Assembly: GCF_009709575.1 (NCBI RefSeq)
Contig: NZ_WIXO01000002.1
Coordinates: forward strand, 62,001-126,000
Reading direction: 5' to 3'
Source of the DNA: Streptomyces taklimakanensis
Lineage (GTDB): Bacteria > Actinomycetota > Actinomycetes > Streptomycetales > Streptomycetaceae
DNA length: 64,000 nucleotides
Shown: in pieces, positions 57,401 to 64,000 of the stretch
How the letters are laid out: each line of letters opens with the position of its first letter
Numbering within the stretch: position 1 is the first letter of the stretch
The notes under the pieces: model-generated
Seen by the model: the letters and a program-made list of their open reading frames with translations, nothing else
What the model was told of the DNA's origin: nothing
Database searches by the model: none
Made by a program: the position numbers and the translations under genes

Positions 57401-57508
57401 ATGCGCGTGGGCGCCGCGCTGCGTCGGCGCGGCGACTTCACGGTGGCGATGCGCGACCTGTACCTGCGCCCGACGATCCGCCAACTGGCCGCGGGTCGCG
57501 CCGGGTGA
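54416..57508 (+). CDS. NRPS 4: degenerate C - A(Thr) - PCP, trans-loading enzyme
   Basis: 1030 residues from GTG 54416. The first 410 residues have condensation-domain character, but the HHxxxDG site has become AHRAVLGAAA, so it cannot condense. The A domain (A3 from 574) has residues D-F-W-S-V-G-M-V-H-K, one change from the Thr code of NRPS 1. The PCP carries Ser992 in GGNSLLAMR. A free A-PCP for Thr matches the first module of NRPS 3, which lacks an A domain. The Thr would have to move from this PCP to PCP1 of NRPS 3, through an acyltransferase or by direct loading. The Asn enzyme follows 54 bases downstream. Confidence 0.92.
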   Translation: MSISEQDAYAALTPARRTVVHSGERVPGNDRKAPGAVCHALSVRLADGLPADGPDALARRFADRAAALLTAAGTAAVFRGAARLWTEHVPCRSDESAAQRWRTRELVRPVVAHRDAPVRGVLLRYADGVAELVVVAHRAVLGAAALRGFVAELLGDAPPRAGREDSAARTAGGGRRYDTARHAAELAECRLGARLDWGLGRPHDPDVPETALLPLPAGHPEGDAESWAAALGVVLSRYEGAGRPVLAALVTDTDDSAPGVPGAPVEGVALVPVAVDGANTLGTLDKQVRAAVAAGPAWYTEELLREVEAAGGDPAGAAGAGLVFADLDPAADLPGAASAEYLPFQLPPFPVTVSVVRDAAGNRMLRCDFSPRKLSADIADQFLRHVCRVHGMLLEAPDTPVPDVRLLDEDELDHLAALGRPGPAEPFAPRRIDAAVAAVAASRPDAVAVCFEDTRVSYGELDGRADRLAHALRGLGVADGDRVGVCLERSAELVVTLLAVLKAGATYVPMDPAHPRDRLSYTTADAGLTTVVTDRAEFPGGDSVRVVGTAELARLAPARCDGPPSSTTGPDDPAYVIYTSGSTGRPKGVVVPHVNVLALMAATTGEFGLGEDDTWTLFHSSAFDFSVWEIWGCLLTGGRLVVVPYWVSRSPEDFHRLLLRERVSVLSQTPSAFAQLVEVERDGADPAPVRLVVFGGEGLDPRMLLPWFDRHPETGCRVVNMYGITETTVHVTAQTVTRAEALAGSKSVGHALRGWWVRVADPEGRPLPMGVAGEIHVGGAGVASHYLNKPELTGQRFLTDPRTGERMYRSGDKGRLLPDGRLEHLGRLDSQVKLRGFRIELDEIRSVLLDDPQVTAAAVLLNRADPDDPATAQLDAFVVMDGDDTAAVRQRAARFLPEYMVPSTITALDRMPLTTNGKLDTRKLPKPAPAVAAPRSTAVPDDRAEGTGADGTGNGAAAPGDAFEAALLEVWQEVLGVPVGPDDNFFDLGGNSLLAMRVGAALRRRGDFTVAMRDLYLRPTIRQLAAGRAG

Positions 57509-57562
57509 CCCAGCGGGCCCGTGCCCGCGGCGGCCCCGCTTTCGAAGGAATAGGAAGACACG

Positions 57563-59335
57563 ATGGCTGAATCGCCCCTCCCCGACCTCTTCCGGCGACA
57601 GGTGGCACGCACCCCGCACGCCACCGCCGTCCGCTCCGGCGGACGGGAGCTGGACTACGCCGAGCTGAACCGCCGGGCGAACCTGCTGGCGCACCACCTG
57701 ATCGCCCGCGGCTTCGGCCCGGAGCGGCTGATCGGGGTCCGGCTCGCGAGGTCGGCCGACCTGGTGGTGGCGCTGCTCGGCATCCTCAAGGCCGGTGCGG
57801 CGTACGTCCCGATCGACAGCGACTGCCCGGCGGAACGGGTCGCGTTCATCGTCGAGGACACCGGGCTGGAGCTGATGCTGGTCCAGGACGCCGAGTCCGG
57901 CGCCGACGGTCCGCGGACCACGACCGTCGCCGAGGCCATCGCCGCCGCCGAGGCGGCCGGCGGCCCCGACCACGACCCGACCGACGCCGACCGGGTGGCT
58001 CCGCTCACCGCGGAGAACCTGGCCTACGTCATCTACACCTCCGGCTCCACCGGCCGCCCCAAGGGCGTCGCGGTGCAGCACGACACCCTCGTCCGCTACC
58101 TGGAGTTCGCCCGCGCCGAGTACCCGAGCCTCGCGGACGGCGCGCTGCTGCACTCCCCCGTGGCGTTCGACCTGACGGTCACCGCGCTGTACGGGCCGCT
58201 GCTCCTGGGCGGTTGCGTCCGCGTCGCGTCGTTGGACCGGGAGCCGGCCGACGACGGGGCGGCGGACGACCGGCCGGGCTTCGTCAAGGCGACCCCGTCG
58301 CACCTGCCGCTGCTGACCGCGCTGCCGAGCACGCTGTCGCCGACCGGCGAGCTGGTGGTCGGCGGCGAGATGCTGATCGGCGACGTCGTCGACCGGTGGC
58401 GACGCACGCATCCCGGCGCGGCGGTGATCAACGAGTACGGTCCGACCGAGGCGACCGTCGGGTGCTGCACGTTCCGCATCGGCCCGGACGACGAGATAGA
58501 GCCCGGCGCCACCCCCATCGGGCTCCCGACGCCGGGCACCGACCTGTACGTGCTGGACGAGCGGCTCCGGCCGGTCGGGCCGGGCACCGTCGGCGAGCTG
58601 TACATCGCGGGCTGCCAGGTCGCGCGCGGCTACCTGGGCCGCCCCGGCCTCACCTCGGAACGGTTCGTGGCCGACCCCTTCGGCGGCGGACGCATGTACC
58701 GCACCGGGGACACGGTCCGGGTACGGCCCGACGGGATCCTCGAGTACCTGGGCCGCACCGACGACCAGGTGAAGATCCGCGGCTACCGGATCGAGCTCGG
58801 CGAGGTCACCTCGGTGCTCGCCGCCCGACCCGGGGTGCGACAGGCCGCCGTGATCGCCCGCCAGGACCGTTCCGGCGACCGGTACCTGGCGGGTTACGTG
58901 GTGCCCGTGGAGGGGGCCGCCCCCGATCCCGCCGCGCTGCGGGAGGCCCTCTCCCGGGTGCTGCCCGCCTACATGGTCCCCTCGGCGGTCGTCGTGCTCG
59001 ACGAGCTCCCGCTGACCTCGAACGGGAAGCTCGACAAGGACGCGCTCCCCGAGCCGCCGGTCCGGGACGCCCCCACGGGTGCCGCGCCGAAGACCGCGGC
59101 CGAGGCGCTGATGTGCTCCCTGTTCGCCGAGGTCCTCGACGTGCCCGCGGTCCACCTCGACGACGACTTCTTCGCCCGGGGCGGCGACAGCCTCCGGGCC
59201 GCCCGGCTGGCCACCAAGGCCCGCAAGGCCGGTTGGACCTTCGGCCTGCGCGACGTGCTGGAGCTGCGCACCCCGCGCGCCCTGGCCGAGGTCGCCCCCG
59301 AGGACGCGCTCCTCACCGACGGAGCGGTGTCGTGA
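57563..59335 (+). CDS. NRPS 5: A(Asn)-PCP, trans-loading enzyme
   Basis: A 590-residue two-domain protein. The A domain (A3 at about 154) has specificity residues D-L-T-K-V-G-E-V-G-K, the asparagine code, and complete A5, A8 and A10 motifs (NEYGPTEATVG, KIRGYRIELGE, NGKLDK). The PCP has Ser543 in GGDSLRAAR. There is no C domain. It would supply Asn to the module of NRPS 3 whose own A domain is dead. GGAATAGGAAG precedes the ATG, and the stop overlaps the GTG of the ferredoxin reductase. Confidence 0.93.
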   Translation: MAESPLPDLFRRQVARTPHATAVRSGGRELDYAELNRRANLLAHHLIARGFGPERLIGVRLARSADLVVALLGILKAGAAYVPIDSDCPAERVAFIVEDTGLELMLVQDAESGADGPRTTTVAEAIAAAEAAGGPDHDPTDADRVAPLTAENLAYVIYTSGSTGRPKGVAVQHDTLVRYLEFARAEYPSLADGALLHSPVAFDLTVTALYGPLLLGGCVRVASLDREPADDGAADDRPGFVKATPSHLPLLTALPSTLSPTGELVVGGEMLIGDVVDRWRRTHPGAAVINEYGPTEATVGCCTFRIGPDDEIEPGATPIGLPTPGTDLYVLDERLRPVGPGTVGELYIAGCQVARGYLGRPGLTSERFVADPFGGGRMYRTGDTVRVRPDGILEYLGRTDDQVKIRGYRIELGEVTSVLAARPGVRQAAVIARQDRSGDRYLAGYVVPVEGAAPDPAALREALSRVLPAYMVPSAVVVLDELPLTSNGKLDKDALPEPPVRDAPTGAAPKTAAEALMCSLFAEVLDVPAVHLDDDFFARGGDSLRAARLATKARKAGWTFGLRDVLELRTPRALAEVAPEDALLTDGAVS

Positions 59336-60537
59336 GCGTCCGCCGCGTGGTGATCGTCGGCGCCTCGGTCGGCGGCAGCCGCGTCGCGTCGGGACTGCGG
59401 CAGGCCGGTTACACCGGTTCGATCGCGCTGGTCGACCCGGACCCGGACGCGCCCTACGACCGGCCTCCGCTGTCCAAGCAGGTCCTCGCCGGCGACTGGA
59501 CCCCCGACCGCGCCTCGCTGGGCGGCGCCGAACAGTGGCGTGCGGAGTGGCACACCGCGGCCGCCGCGGCGCTGGACCCGGCGCGCCGCGTGCTGCGGCT
59601 GGACACCGGTGACGAGCTGGAGTACGACCGGCTGGTCCTGGCCTGCGGCGCGGCGCCGCGCACGCTGCCCGACATGCCGCGCCGGGGCGTGCACCTGCTG
59701 CGCACGCTCGCGGACTGCCACGCGCTGCGGGCCGACCTCGACCGGATCGGCTCCGGCGGCCGTCTGGTCGTCGTCGGCGGCGGCTTCATCGGAGCCGAGG
59801 TGGCCTCCACGGCCCGCTCCCGGGGCATCGGGACGACCGTGGTGGAGGCGTTGCCCGCACCGCTGTCCGGGCTGCTCGGCGAGGAGGTGGCGAGGGAACT
59901 CGCCCTGCTGCACGAGGACAACGGGGTGCGGCTGCTGTGCGGCGTCTCCGTCGCCGGGCTCGTCGGGGATCCGGTGGTCACCGGGGTGACGCTCACCGAC
60001 GGACGCACGCTGCCCGCGGACGCCGTCGTGGTGGGCATCGGGGTCCGGCCGAACACGGACTGGCTCGCCGGTTCCGGTGTCGCGCTGGACGACGACGGCG
60101 GTGTCCTGTGCGACGAGCACTGCGCGGTCGACGCCGACCGCACGGTGTACGCGATCGGCGACGTGGCCCGTTGCCACGACCCGCTGCTCCGACGTCACCT
60201 GCGGGTCGAGCACTGGACCAACGCCGTGGAGCAGGCCGACGTCGTCGTGCGCGGCATCGTCGGGCCGGCGCCGGTGGCGTACCGGCACGAGTTCTTCGTC
60301 TGGTCCGACCAGTACGGCGGCAAGATCACCCTGCTGGGCCGTCCCGACCCGGGCGACGACGTCACCGTGGTGCGCGGCGCGGGCCCGCTGCGCCGGTTCG
60401 CCGTGGCCTACCGGCGCGGCGCGCGCCTGGGCGCCGCGCTGACCGTGAACTGGCCCAAGGCCCTGGTGGCGGCCCGGCGGTCGCTGGCCGCGCCGTCCGG
60501 CGCGGACGACGTCGTCGCCGCTTGGAAAAATCTGTAG
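59332..60537 (+). CDS. Ferredoxin-NAD(P)+ reductase
   Basis: A 401-residue FAD enzyme of the rubredoxin/putidaredoxin-reductase type. The FAD motif VIVGASVGGSRVA is at the N-terminus, PYDRPPLSKQVL follows, the second dinucleotide motif VVVGGGFIGAEVAS is near residue 145, and TVYAIGDVARC binds flavin again. It passes electrons from NAD(P)H to the 3Fe-4S ferredoxin and so to the P450 of this cluster. It is coupled to NRPS 5 by GTGA, so redox supply and peptide synthesis are expressed together. Confidence 0.92.
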   Translation: MSVRRVVIVGASVGGSRVASGLRQAGYTGSIALVDPDPDAPYDRPPLSKQVLAGDWTPDRASLGGAEQWRAEWHTAAAAALDPARRVLRLDTGDELEYDRLVLACGAAPRTLPDMPRRGVHLLRTLADCHALRADLDRIGSGGRLVVVGGGFIGAEVASTARSRGIGTTVVEALPAPLSGLLGEEVARELALLHEDNGVRLLCGVSVAGLVGDPVVTGVTLTDGRTLPADAVVVGIGVRPNTDWLAGSGVALDDDGGVLCDEHCAVDADRTVYAIGDVARCHDPLLRRHLRVEHWTNAVEQADVVVRGIVGPAPVAYRHEFFVWSDQYGGKITLLGRPDPGDDVTVVRGAGPLRRFAVAYRRGARLGAALTVNWPKALVAARRSLAAPSGADDVVAAWKNL

Positions 60538-60820
60538 TCGCAGCTTGCTGAAAGACCTCTTTCGGCACGCGGCATTTCCGGGATGATCGAGTGCGCAACG
60601 CATCATTTCGTCGTCCAGGTGCCACGCGGAGCCGGTTTCGCAGCCAATGCGGCAATGCCGATCCGCGCGCGCCACACGGCGGTTTGCATGTCACTGCAAA
60701 ATCGTTGATCAGGCGTTTGCCGGTGCTGAGGATGTTGCTAGCGTCGGCGGCGGTTTGCCGGACGGAATTCTGACCGGCGTCACTCTCTGCTGTCCGAATT
60801 CCTTCGGAAAGGGATATCCG
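60538..60820. promoter_or_regulatory. Intergenic region before the last operon
   Basis: A 283-base gap with lower GC than the neighbours. An imperfect CTGAAAGA-CC-TCTTTCGG inverted repeat (60548-60565) follows the reductase stop by 10 bases and could be a weak terminator or an operator. The right end has AAAGGGA before a GTG. A new promoter here is likely. Confidence 0.45.
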
Positions 60821-61645
60821 GTGCTCCAGAAAGGCGATGTCGAGCCGCTCGTGCTCCGACAGCGAGGCGCTCCCGCCGAAGCGGGCCACCGCGCCCTGCT
60901 GCTGCACGGCCTCGGCAGCAGCGAGAGCTGCTGGGACGCATTCGCCGCGCACCGTCCTTCCGGCCTCGACCTGTGGACCGCCGGCCTGCCCTGGCGGGCG
61001 GGCGGTCCCTTCGCCATACCCGAACGGGACGAGAGCGCCTGGATCACCGAGGCGATCGCGCGGGTCCCCGGCGGTGTGGACGTGGTGGTCGCGCACTCCT
61101 ACGCGACGGTCCTGCTGCTGGCCCTGCTCGCCGACGCCGCGGCCGGCGGCGCGGACCCGCGCGAGGAACTCGGCATCCGGGGCGTCGTGCTGGTCTCGCC
61201 GTTCTTCCGGCAGCGGCCGGAGGACTTCTCCTGGGCCGAACTGCCCGGATTCCTCGACCGGCTGCGTCTGGGCGCGGCGGACGGCATCCGGCTGATGGCC
61301 CGCAAGTCCCTGGACCCGGACCTGCGGGCCGAGATGGCCGAGCACGCGTGCGCGCAGCTCGGCCCCCACTGGGTGGTCCGCTACCTGAACGCCTACCTGC
61401 GTACCCCCTTCCTGCCCGTCGAACTGGTCGGCCTGCCCGTTCACGTCATCGTCGGCGACCGCGACCCGATCGCGCCGCCCGCCGAGGGCGAGAGCCTCGC
61501 AGCCCGGCTCGGCAACGCCTCGATCGACCGGATCGACGACTGCGGGCACACACCGATGGCCGAACGTCCGGAGCGGTTCTCGCTCACCGTCCGGCAATTC
61601 CTCACCACCCTGTCGGCCGGGCACCCCCCGGCGGCGGTCAACTGA
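60821..61645 (+). CDS. Alpha/beta hydrolase
   Basis: A 274-residue alpha/beta-hydrolase from GTG 60821, with AAAGGGA about 8 bases upstream. It contains LLLHGLGSSESCW (oxyanion loop), nucleophile Ser93 in VVAHSYATVLL, Asp in VGDRDPIAPP and His in CGHTPMAERP. The elbow A-H-S-Y-A differs from the usual GxSxG. Ester, thioester or lactone hydrolysis is possible. It starts an operon with a hot-dog protein, an isomerase-like protein and a desaturase-like protein. It may release or edit the lipid chain, but the substrate is unknown. Confidence 0.8.
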   Translation: MLQKGDVEPLVLRQRGAPAEAGHRALLLHGLGSSESCWDAFAAHRPSGLDLWTAGLPWRAGGPFAIPERDESAWITEAIARVPGGVDVVVAHSYATVLLLALLADAAAGGADPREELGIRGVVLVSPFFRQRPEDFSWAELPGFLDRLRLGAADGIRLMARKSLDPDLRAEMAEHACAQLGPHWVVRYLNAYLRTPFLPVELVGLPVHVIVGDRDPIAPPAEGESLAARLGNASIDRIDDCGHTPMAERPERFSLTVRQFLTTLSAGHPPAAVN

Positions 61646-61661
61646 GTACGGGAGCACACCG

Positions 61662-62663
61662 ATGGCCACCCTGACCGATGTCGAGATCAAGAAGCTGCTG
61701 AACGAACCGAGTTCGGTGACCATGCGCCCGTCCTACGAGGGCGGCAACATCAACACCGCGATCGGTTTCAAGTGTGACAACTACCTGCTCGAAGCCGCGG
61801 TGCTCGACCACTTCCGGGCCGTCGGTCTCGGCGCCACCGAGCTGTACCTGGTGCACGGCGTCAACTTCGACGTGGTCGGCGTCGACACCCGGCTGCACAC
61901 CGTCCTCACCCTCGACGACGACGTGCTGCTGGAGGTGGTCCCGAAGATCCGGGAGACCGACACCGAGATGGTCTTCGCGGTGAGCGCGACCGTGCAGCGC
62001 GACGGCGCGCCGAAGAAGGCCGTCACCTCCAAGCTGCGGGTGCTGCTGCGCCGCGACACCACCATCGACGACCCGGCCCCGCTCCCCGCGGAGCTGCAGC
62101 GCTTCGTGGTCGACCGGCTCGCCACCGCGGAGCCCACCGAGCTGGCCGCCACCCCGGTCGACGACTTCGCCGGCGCGTTCCACCGCGGCGAGAACACCGA
62201 CACCGACCCGGTGCTCGCCGAGATCATCGGCGACGACAACGCCGTCGGTTGGAAGTGGAAGGTTCCCTACTACTACTGCCACTTCACCGAGCGCATGCAG
62301 ATGTCGGGCTACCTGCGCCAGATGGAGGAGGCCAAGCACCTCTTCGTCGCCTCCCGCGGCATCAGCATCAAGCGGATGCTCGACGAGCGCGGCTGGATCC
62401 CCGTCGTGACGCAGTGCAAGCTGCGGTTCACCGACGAGACGATCATGGAGGAGAACCTCTACACGGTCTACACCGTGGAGTCCATCTTCAAGGACATGCT
62501 CTACACCTCCCGCCTGGACTTCTACGTCGTGCGGGACGGCAAGCTCGTCAAGACCGCCACCGGCTCGATCACCCACGGTTACTGCCACAAGGAGACCCCG
62601 GAGTCGGAGTGGCAGATGGCCGTCTTCGACGACGAGGTCCTGCGCGCGCTGCGCGGCGAGTGA
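61662..62663 (+). CDS. Double hot-dog acyl thioesterase/dehydratase-like protein
   Basis: A 333-residue protein of two hot-dog halves. The first (residues about 15-140) contains GVNFDVVGVDTRLHTVLTL. The second (about 190-320) resembles 4-hydroxybenzoyl-CoA thioesterases: YYYCHFTERMQMSGYLRQME, then VTQCKLRFTDETIMEENLYTVYTVES. The aspartate normally next to the HF start is not obvious. It may act on acyl-ACP in cinnamoyl-lipid formation as a thioesterase, dehydratase or binding protein. GGAG precedes the ATG, and the gap to the hydrolase gene is 16 bases. Confidence 0.7.
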   Translation: MATLTDVEIKKLLNEPSSVTMRPSYEGGNINTAIGFKCDNYLLEAAVLDHFRAVGLGATELYLVHGVNFDVVGVDTRLHTVLTLDDDVLLEVVPKIRETDTEMVFAVSATVQRDGAPKKAVTSKLRVLLRRDTTIDDPAPLPAELQRFVVDRLATAEPTELAATPVDDFAGAFHRGENTDTDPVLAEIIGDDNAVGWKWKVPYYYCHFTERMQMSGYLRQMEEAKHLFVASRGISIKRMLDERGWIPVVTQCKLRFTDETIMEENLYTVYTVESIFKDMLYTSRLDFYVVRDGKLVKTATGSITHGYCHKETPESEWQMAVFDDEVLRALRGE

Positions 62664-62691
62664 CCCACGACGACACGCCCGGAGGACCCCC

Positions 62692-63411
62692 ATGGCTTCC
62701 CGCCGTCGGCCGCGCTGGTACTTCTCCCTGCGCAGCCCGTATTCCTGGTTCGCCTACCGCGACCTGATGAGCACCCACCCCGAGGTGCTCGACTCCATCG
62801 ACTGGCTGCCGTTCTGGGAGCCGGACGAGGAGACCGCACGGCTGCTGGCCGACGAGGGCGTGACCCTCCCGATCGTCGCCATGAGCCGGGCGAAGAACTT
62901 CTACATCCTGCAGGACACCCGCAGGCTCGCGAACGAGCGCGGACTGACGGACATCACCTGGCCCATCGACCGCGACCCGTGCTGGGAGGTGGCCCACCTG
63001 GCGTGGATCGCCGCCGAGGACGAGGGCCGCGGCAAGGACTTCGTCGCCGCCGCGTACCGCGCCCGCTGGCAGGAGGGCAGGAACATCTCCGAGCCCGAGG
63101 TGATCGCCGCCATCGCGGAGGAGCTCGGCCTCGACGCCGAGCGGCTGTCCACGGCGGCCCGGGACCCCCAGCTGCGCAAGCGGGGCGCCGCCCTGCTCGC
63201 CGAGTCCGCCCACGACGGCCTGTTCGGCGTGCCGTTCTTCATCAACGGCAGGGACAAGTACTGGGGGGTGGACCGGGTCGCCCCCTTCGTCCGGGCCGTC
63301 CTCGGCACCGAGCGGTCCGACGCGCCGGCCGTCGACGCACCGGACCCGGCCACCCACGCCGACCTGCTGCCGGCCGGTGGCGACCAGGGCCACGCCGGCG
63401 GCTGCGGCTGA
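62692..63411 (+). CDS. DsbA-fold isomerase, HCCA-isomerase/GST-kappa-like
   Basis: A 239-residue thioredoxin-fold protein. The start RPRWYFSLRSPYSWFAYRDL has Ser in the place of the CxxC site, as in 2-hydroxychromene-2-carboxylate isomerases and kappa-class GSTs that use glutathione or another thiol. GVPFFINGRDKYWGVDRV is the conserved cis-Pro region and C-terminal motif. In cinnamoyl-lipid clusters, an isomerase of this type is thought to turn a trans double bond to cis so that the polyene can close into a benzene ring. That is family knowledge as I recall it. The C-terminal 30 residues are a loose Gly/Ala/Asp tail. Confidence 0.85.
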   Translation: MASRRRPRWYFSLRSPYSWFAYRDLMSTHPEVLDSIDWLPFWEPDEETARLLADEGVTLPIVAMSRAKNFYILQDTRRLANERGLTDITWPIDRDPCWEVAHLAWIAAEDEGRGKDFVAAAYRARWQEGRNISEPEVIAAIAEELGLDAERLSTAARDPQLRKRGAALLAESAHDGLFGVPFFINGRDKYWGVDRVAPFVRAVLGTERSDAPAVDAPDPATHADLLPAGGDQGHAGGCG

Positions 63412-63499
63412 GGTCGGGGCGGTGGCCGCGGCACGGACCGCGGCCACCGCTCCGGCAGCCATGGCAAGCATCACTGCGGCAAGCGACGAGGAGACGACT

Positions 63500-64000
63500 G
63501 TGGACAGCAACGCGCACGGCACCGCGCCGGGCCCCGACTGGGATGCCATCGTGGTCGGCGCCGGCCTCGGGGGCCTGACCGCCGGCGCCTACCTGGCCGC
63601 CGCGGGCAAGCGCGTCCTGGTGCTGGAGCAGTTCTCGATCGTGGGCGGCAACAGCCACGTGTTCCGGCGGCGCCGCAGCTACGAGTTCGACGTCGGCGTC
63701 CACTACCTGGGCGACTGCGCGCCCGGCGGTGTCATCCCGTCCATCCTGTCCGGGGTCGGGCTCCGCGACCGGGTCGAGTTCCTGGAGATGGACCAGGACG
63801 GGTTCGACCTGATCAGGGTGCCGGGGGTGTCGGTCGACATGCCCGCCGGATGGCAGGAGTACCGGCGCCGCCTCACGGAGGCCATGCCGGGCGAGGCGGA
63901 CGGGCTGAACACCTTCGTCGACGTCTGCTCGTCCCTCGGCGAGGAACAGCGCGCGGCGCTGTTCGAGGCCCACACGTGGTCCGCGCCGGACATCGCGGCG
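63500..64000 (+). CDS. Phytoene-desaturase/retinol-saturase-like FAD oxidoreductase, cut by window edge
   Basis: The first 167 residues of a flavoprotein. GTG 63500 has GAGGAGA upstream and is preferred to an in-frame ATG at 63461 without a ribosome site. The FAD-binding motif is AIVVGAGLGGLTAGAYLAAAGKRVLVLEQ, then GGNSHVFRRR and FDVGVHYLG, the arrangement of phytoene dehydrogenases and retinol saturases. In cinnamoyl-lipid peptide clusters, an enzyme of this family aromatises the cyclohexadiene made by electrocyclisation. The reading frame remains open at base 64000. Confidence 0.85.
   Translation, partial: MDSNAHGTAPGPDWDAIVVGAGLGGLTAGAYLAAAGKRVLVLEQFSIVGGNSHVFRRRRSYEFDVGVHYLGDCAPGGVIPSILSGVGLRDRVEFLEMDQDGFDLIRVPGVSVDMPAGWQEYRRRLTEAMPGEADGLNTFVDVCSSLGEEQRAALFEAHTWSAPDIAA

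Noticed and set aside
53543..59155. Long antisense open frame opposite the SDR and NRPS 4/5
   Set aside because: It spans several clear plus-strand genes and intergenic gaps, with shadow composition.

Overview
The window is about 72% GC by eye, has the strong third-position G/C bias of actinomycete genes, and starts many genes with GTG. Together with a tap/tpg telomere pair this points to a Streptomyces-type linear replicon. A plasmid-style parAB operon sits beside tap/tpg, so a giant linear plasmid or a chromosome arm carrying such a plasmid is likely. No telomere, rRNA, tRNA, CRISPR array or transposase was found.

Left region (1-12.0 kb). A leftward operon encodes a stand-alone adenylation enzyme, an MIO-type aminomutase very like the L-tyrosine 2,3-aminomutase SgcC4, and a truncated HEAT-like protein at the edge. 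Divergent from it is a secreted apoprotein of the neocarzinostatin/macromomycin family. This looks like the beta-tyrosine part and the carrier protein of a chromoprotein-enediyne locus, but no enediyne PKS is in the window. Next come a flavin monooxygenase that reads in frame into an FMN reductase, a 59-residue protein, a GNAT acetyltransferase, a membrane protein and an SDR.

Replicon maintenance (12.3-18.0 kb). ParB and ParA are encoded leftward, and Tap and Tpg rightward. Three copies of a palindrome with core ATCACG-N-CGTGAT lie in parB and upstream of parA, and are candidate ParB sites.

Right region (18.1-64 kb, continuing past the edge). This is a cinnamoyl-lipid nonribosomal peptide cluster. 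It begins with an HTH-only LysR fragment, MbtH and a type II thioesterase. A KS/CLF pair lies opposite an operon for ACP, three DsrE-family proteins and a double hot-dog dehydratase. A Cys-type alpha/beta hydrolase, a 3Fe-4S ferredoxin and a P450 follow on the minus strand. The NRPS proteins come next. Specificity residues read from the sequence give acyl-Thr, N-methyl-Tyr-like, Leu and D-Phe, then two modules without a working A domain, then Ser and a TE. Stand-alone A-PCP proteins for Thr and Asn follow. The order Thr-NMeTyr-Leu-D-Phe-Thr-Asn-Ser matches WS9326A as I remember it. The P450 would make the dehydrotyrosine, with the ferredoxin and the ferredoxin reductase as its redox chain. The window ends with a hydrolase, a second double hot-dog protein, an HCCA-isomerase-like protein and a cut-off phytoene-desaturase-like protein. 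These last two suit the conversion of a type II polyene into an alkenyl-cinnamoyl group.

The most notable points are the DsrEFH-like trio inside a type II PKS operon, the dead and missing A domains complemented in trans, a near-identical 1.26-kb C-domain duplication, the candidate parS palindromes, and enediyne-type genes next to replicon-maintenance genes.
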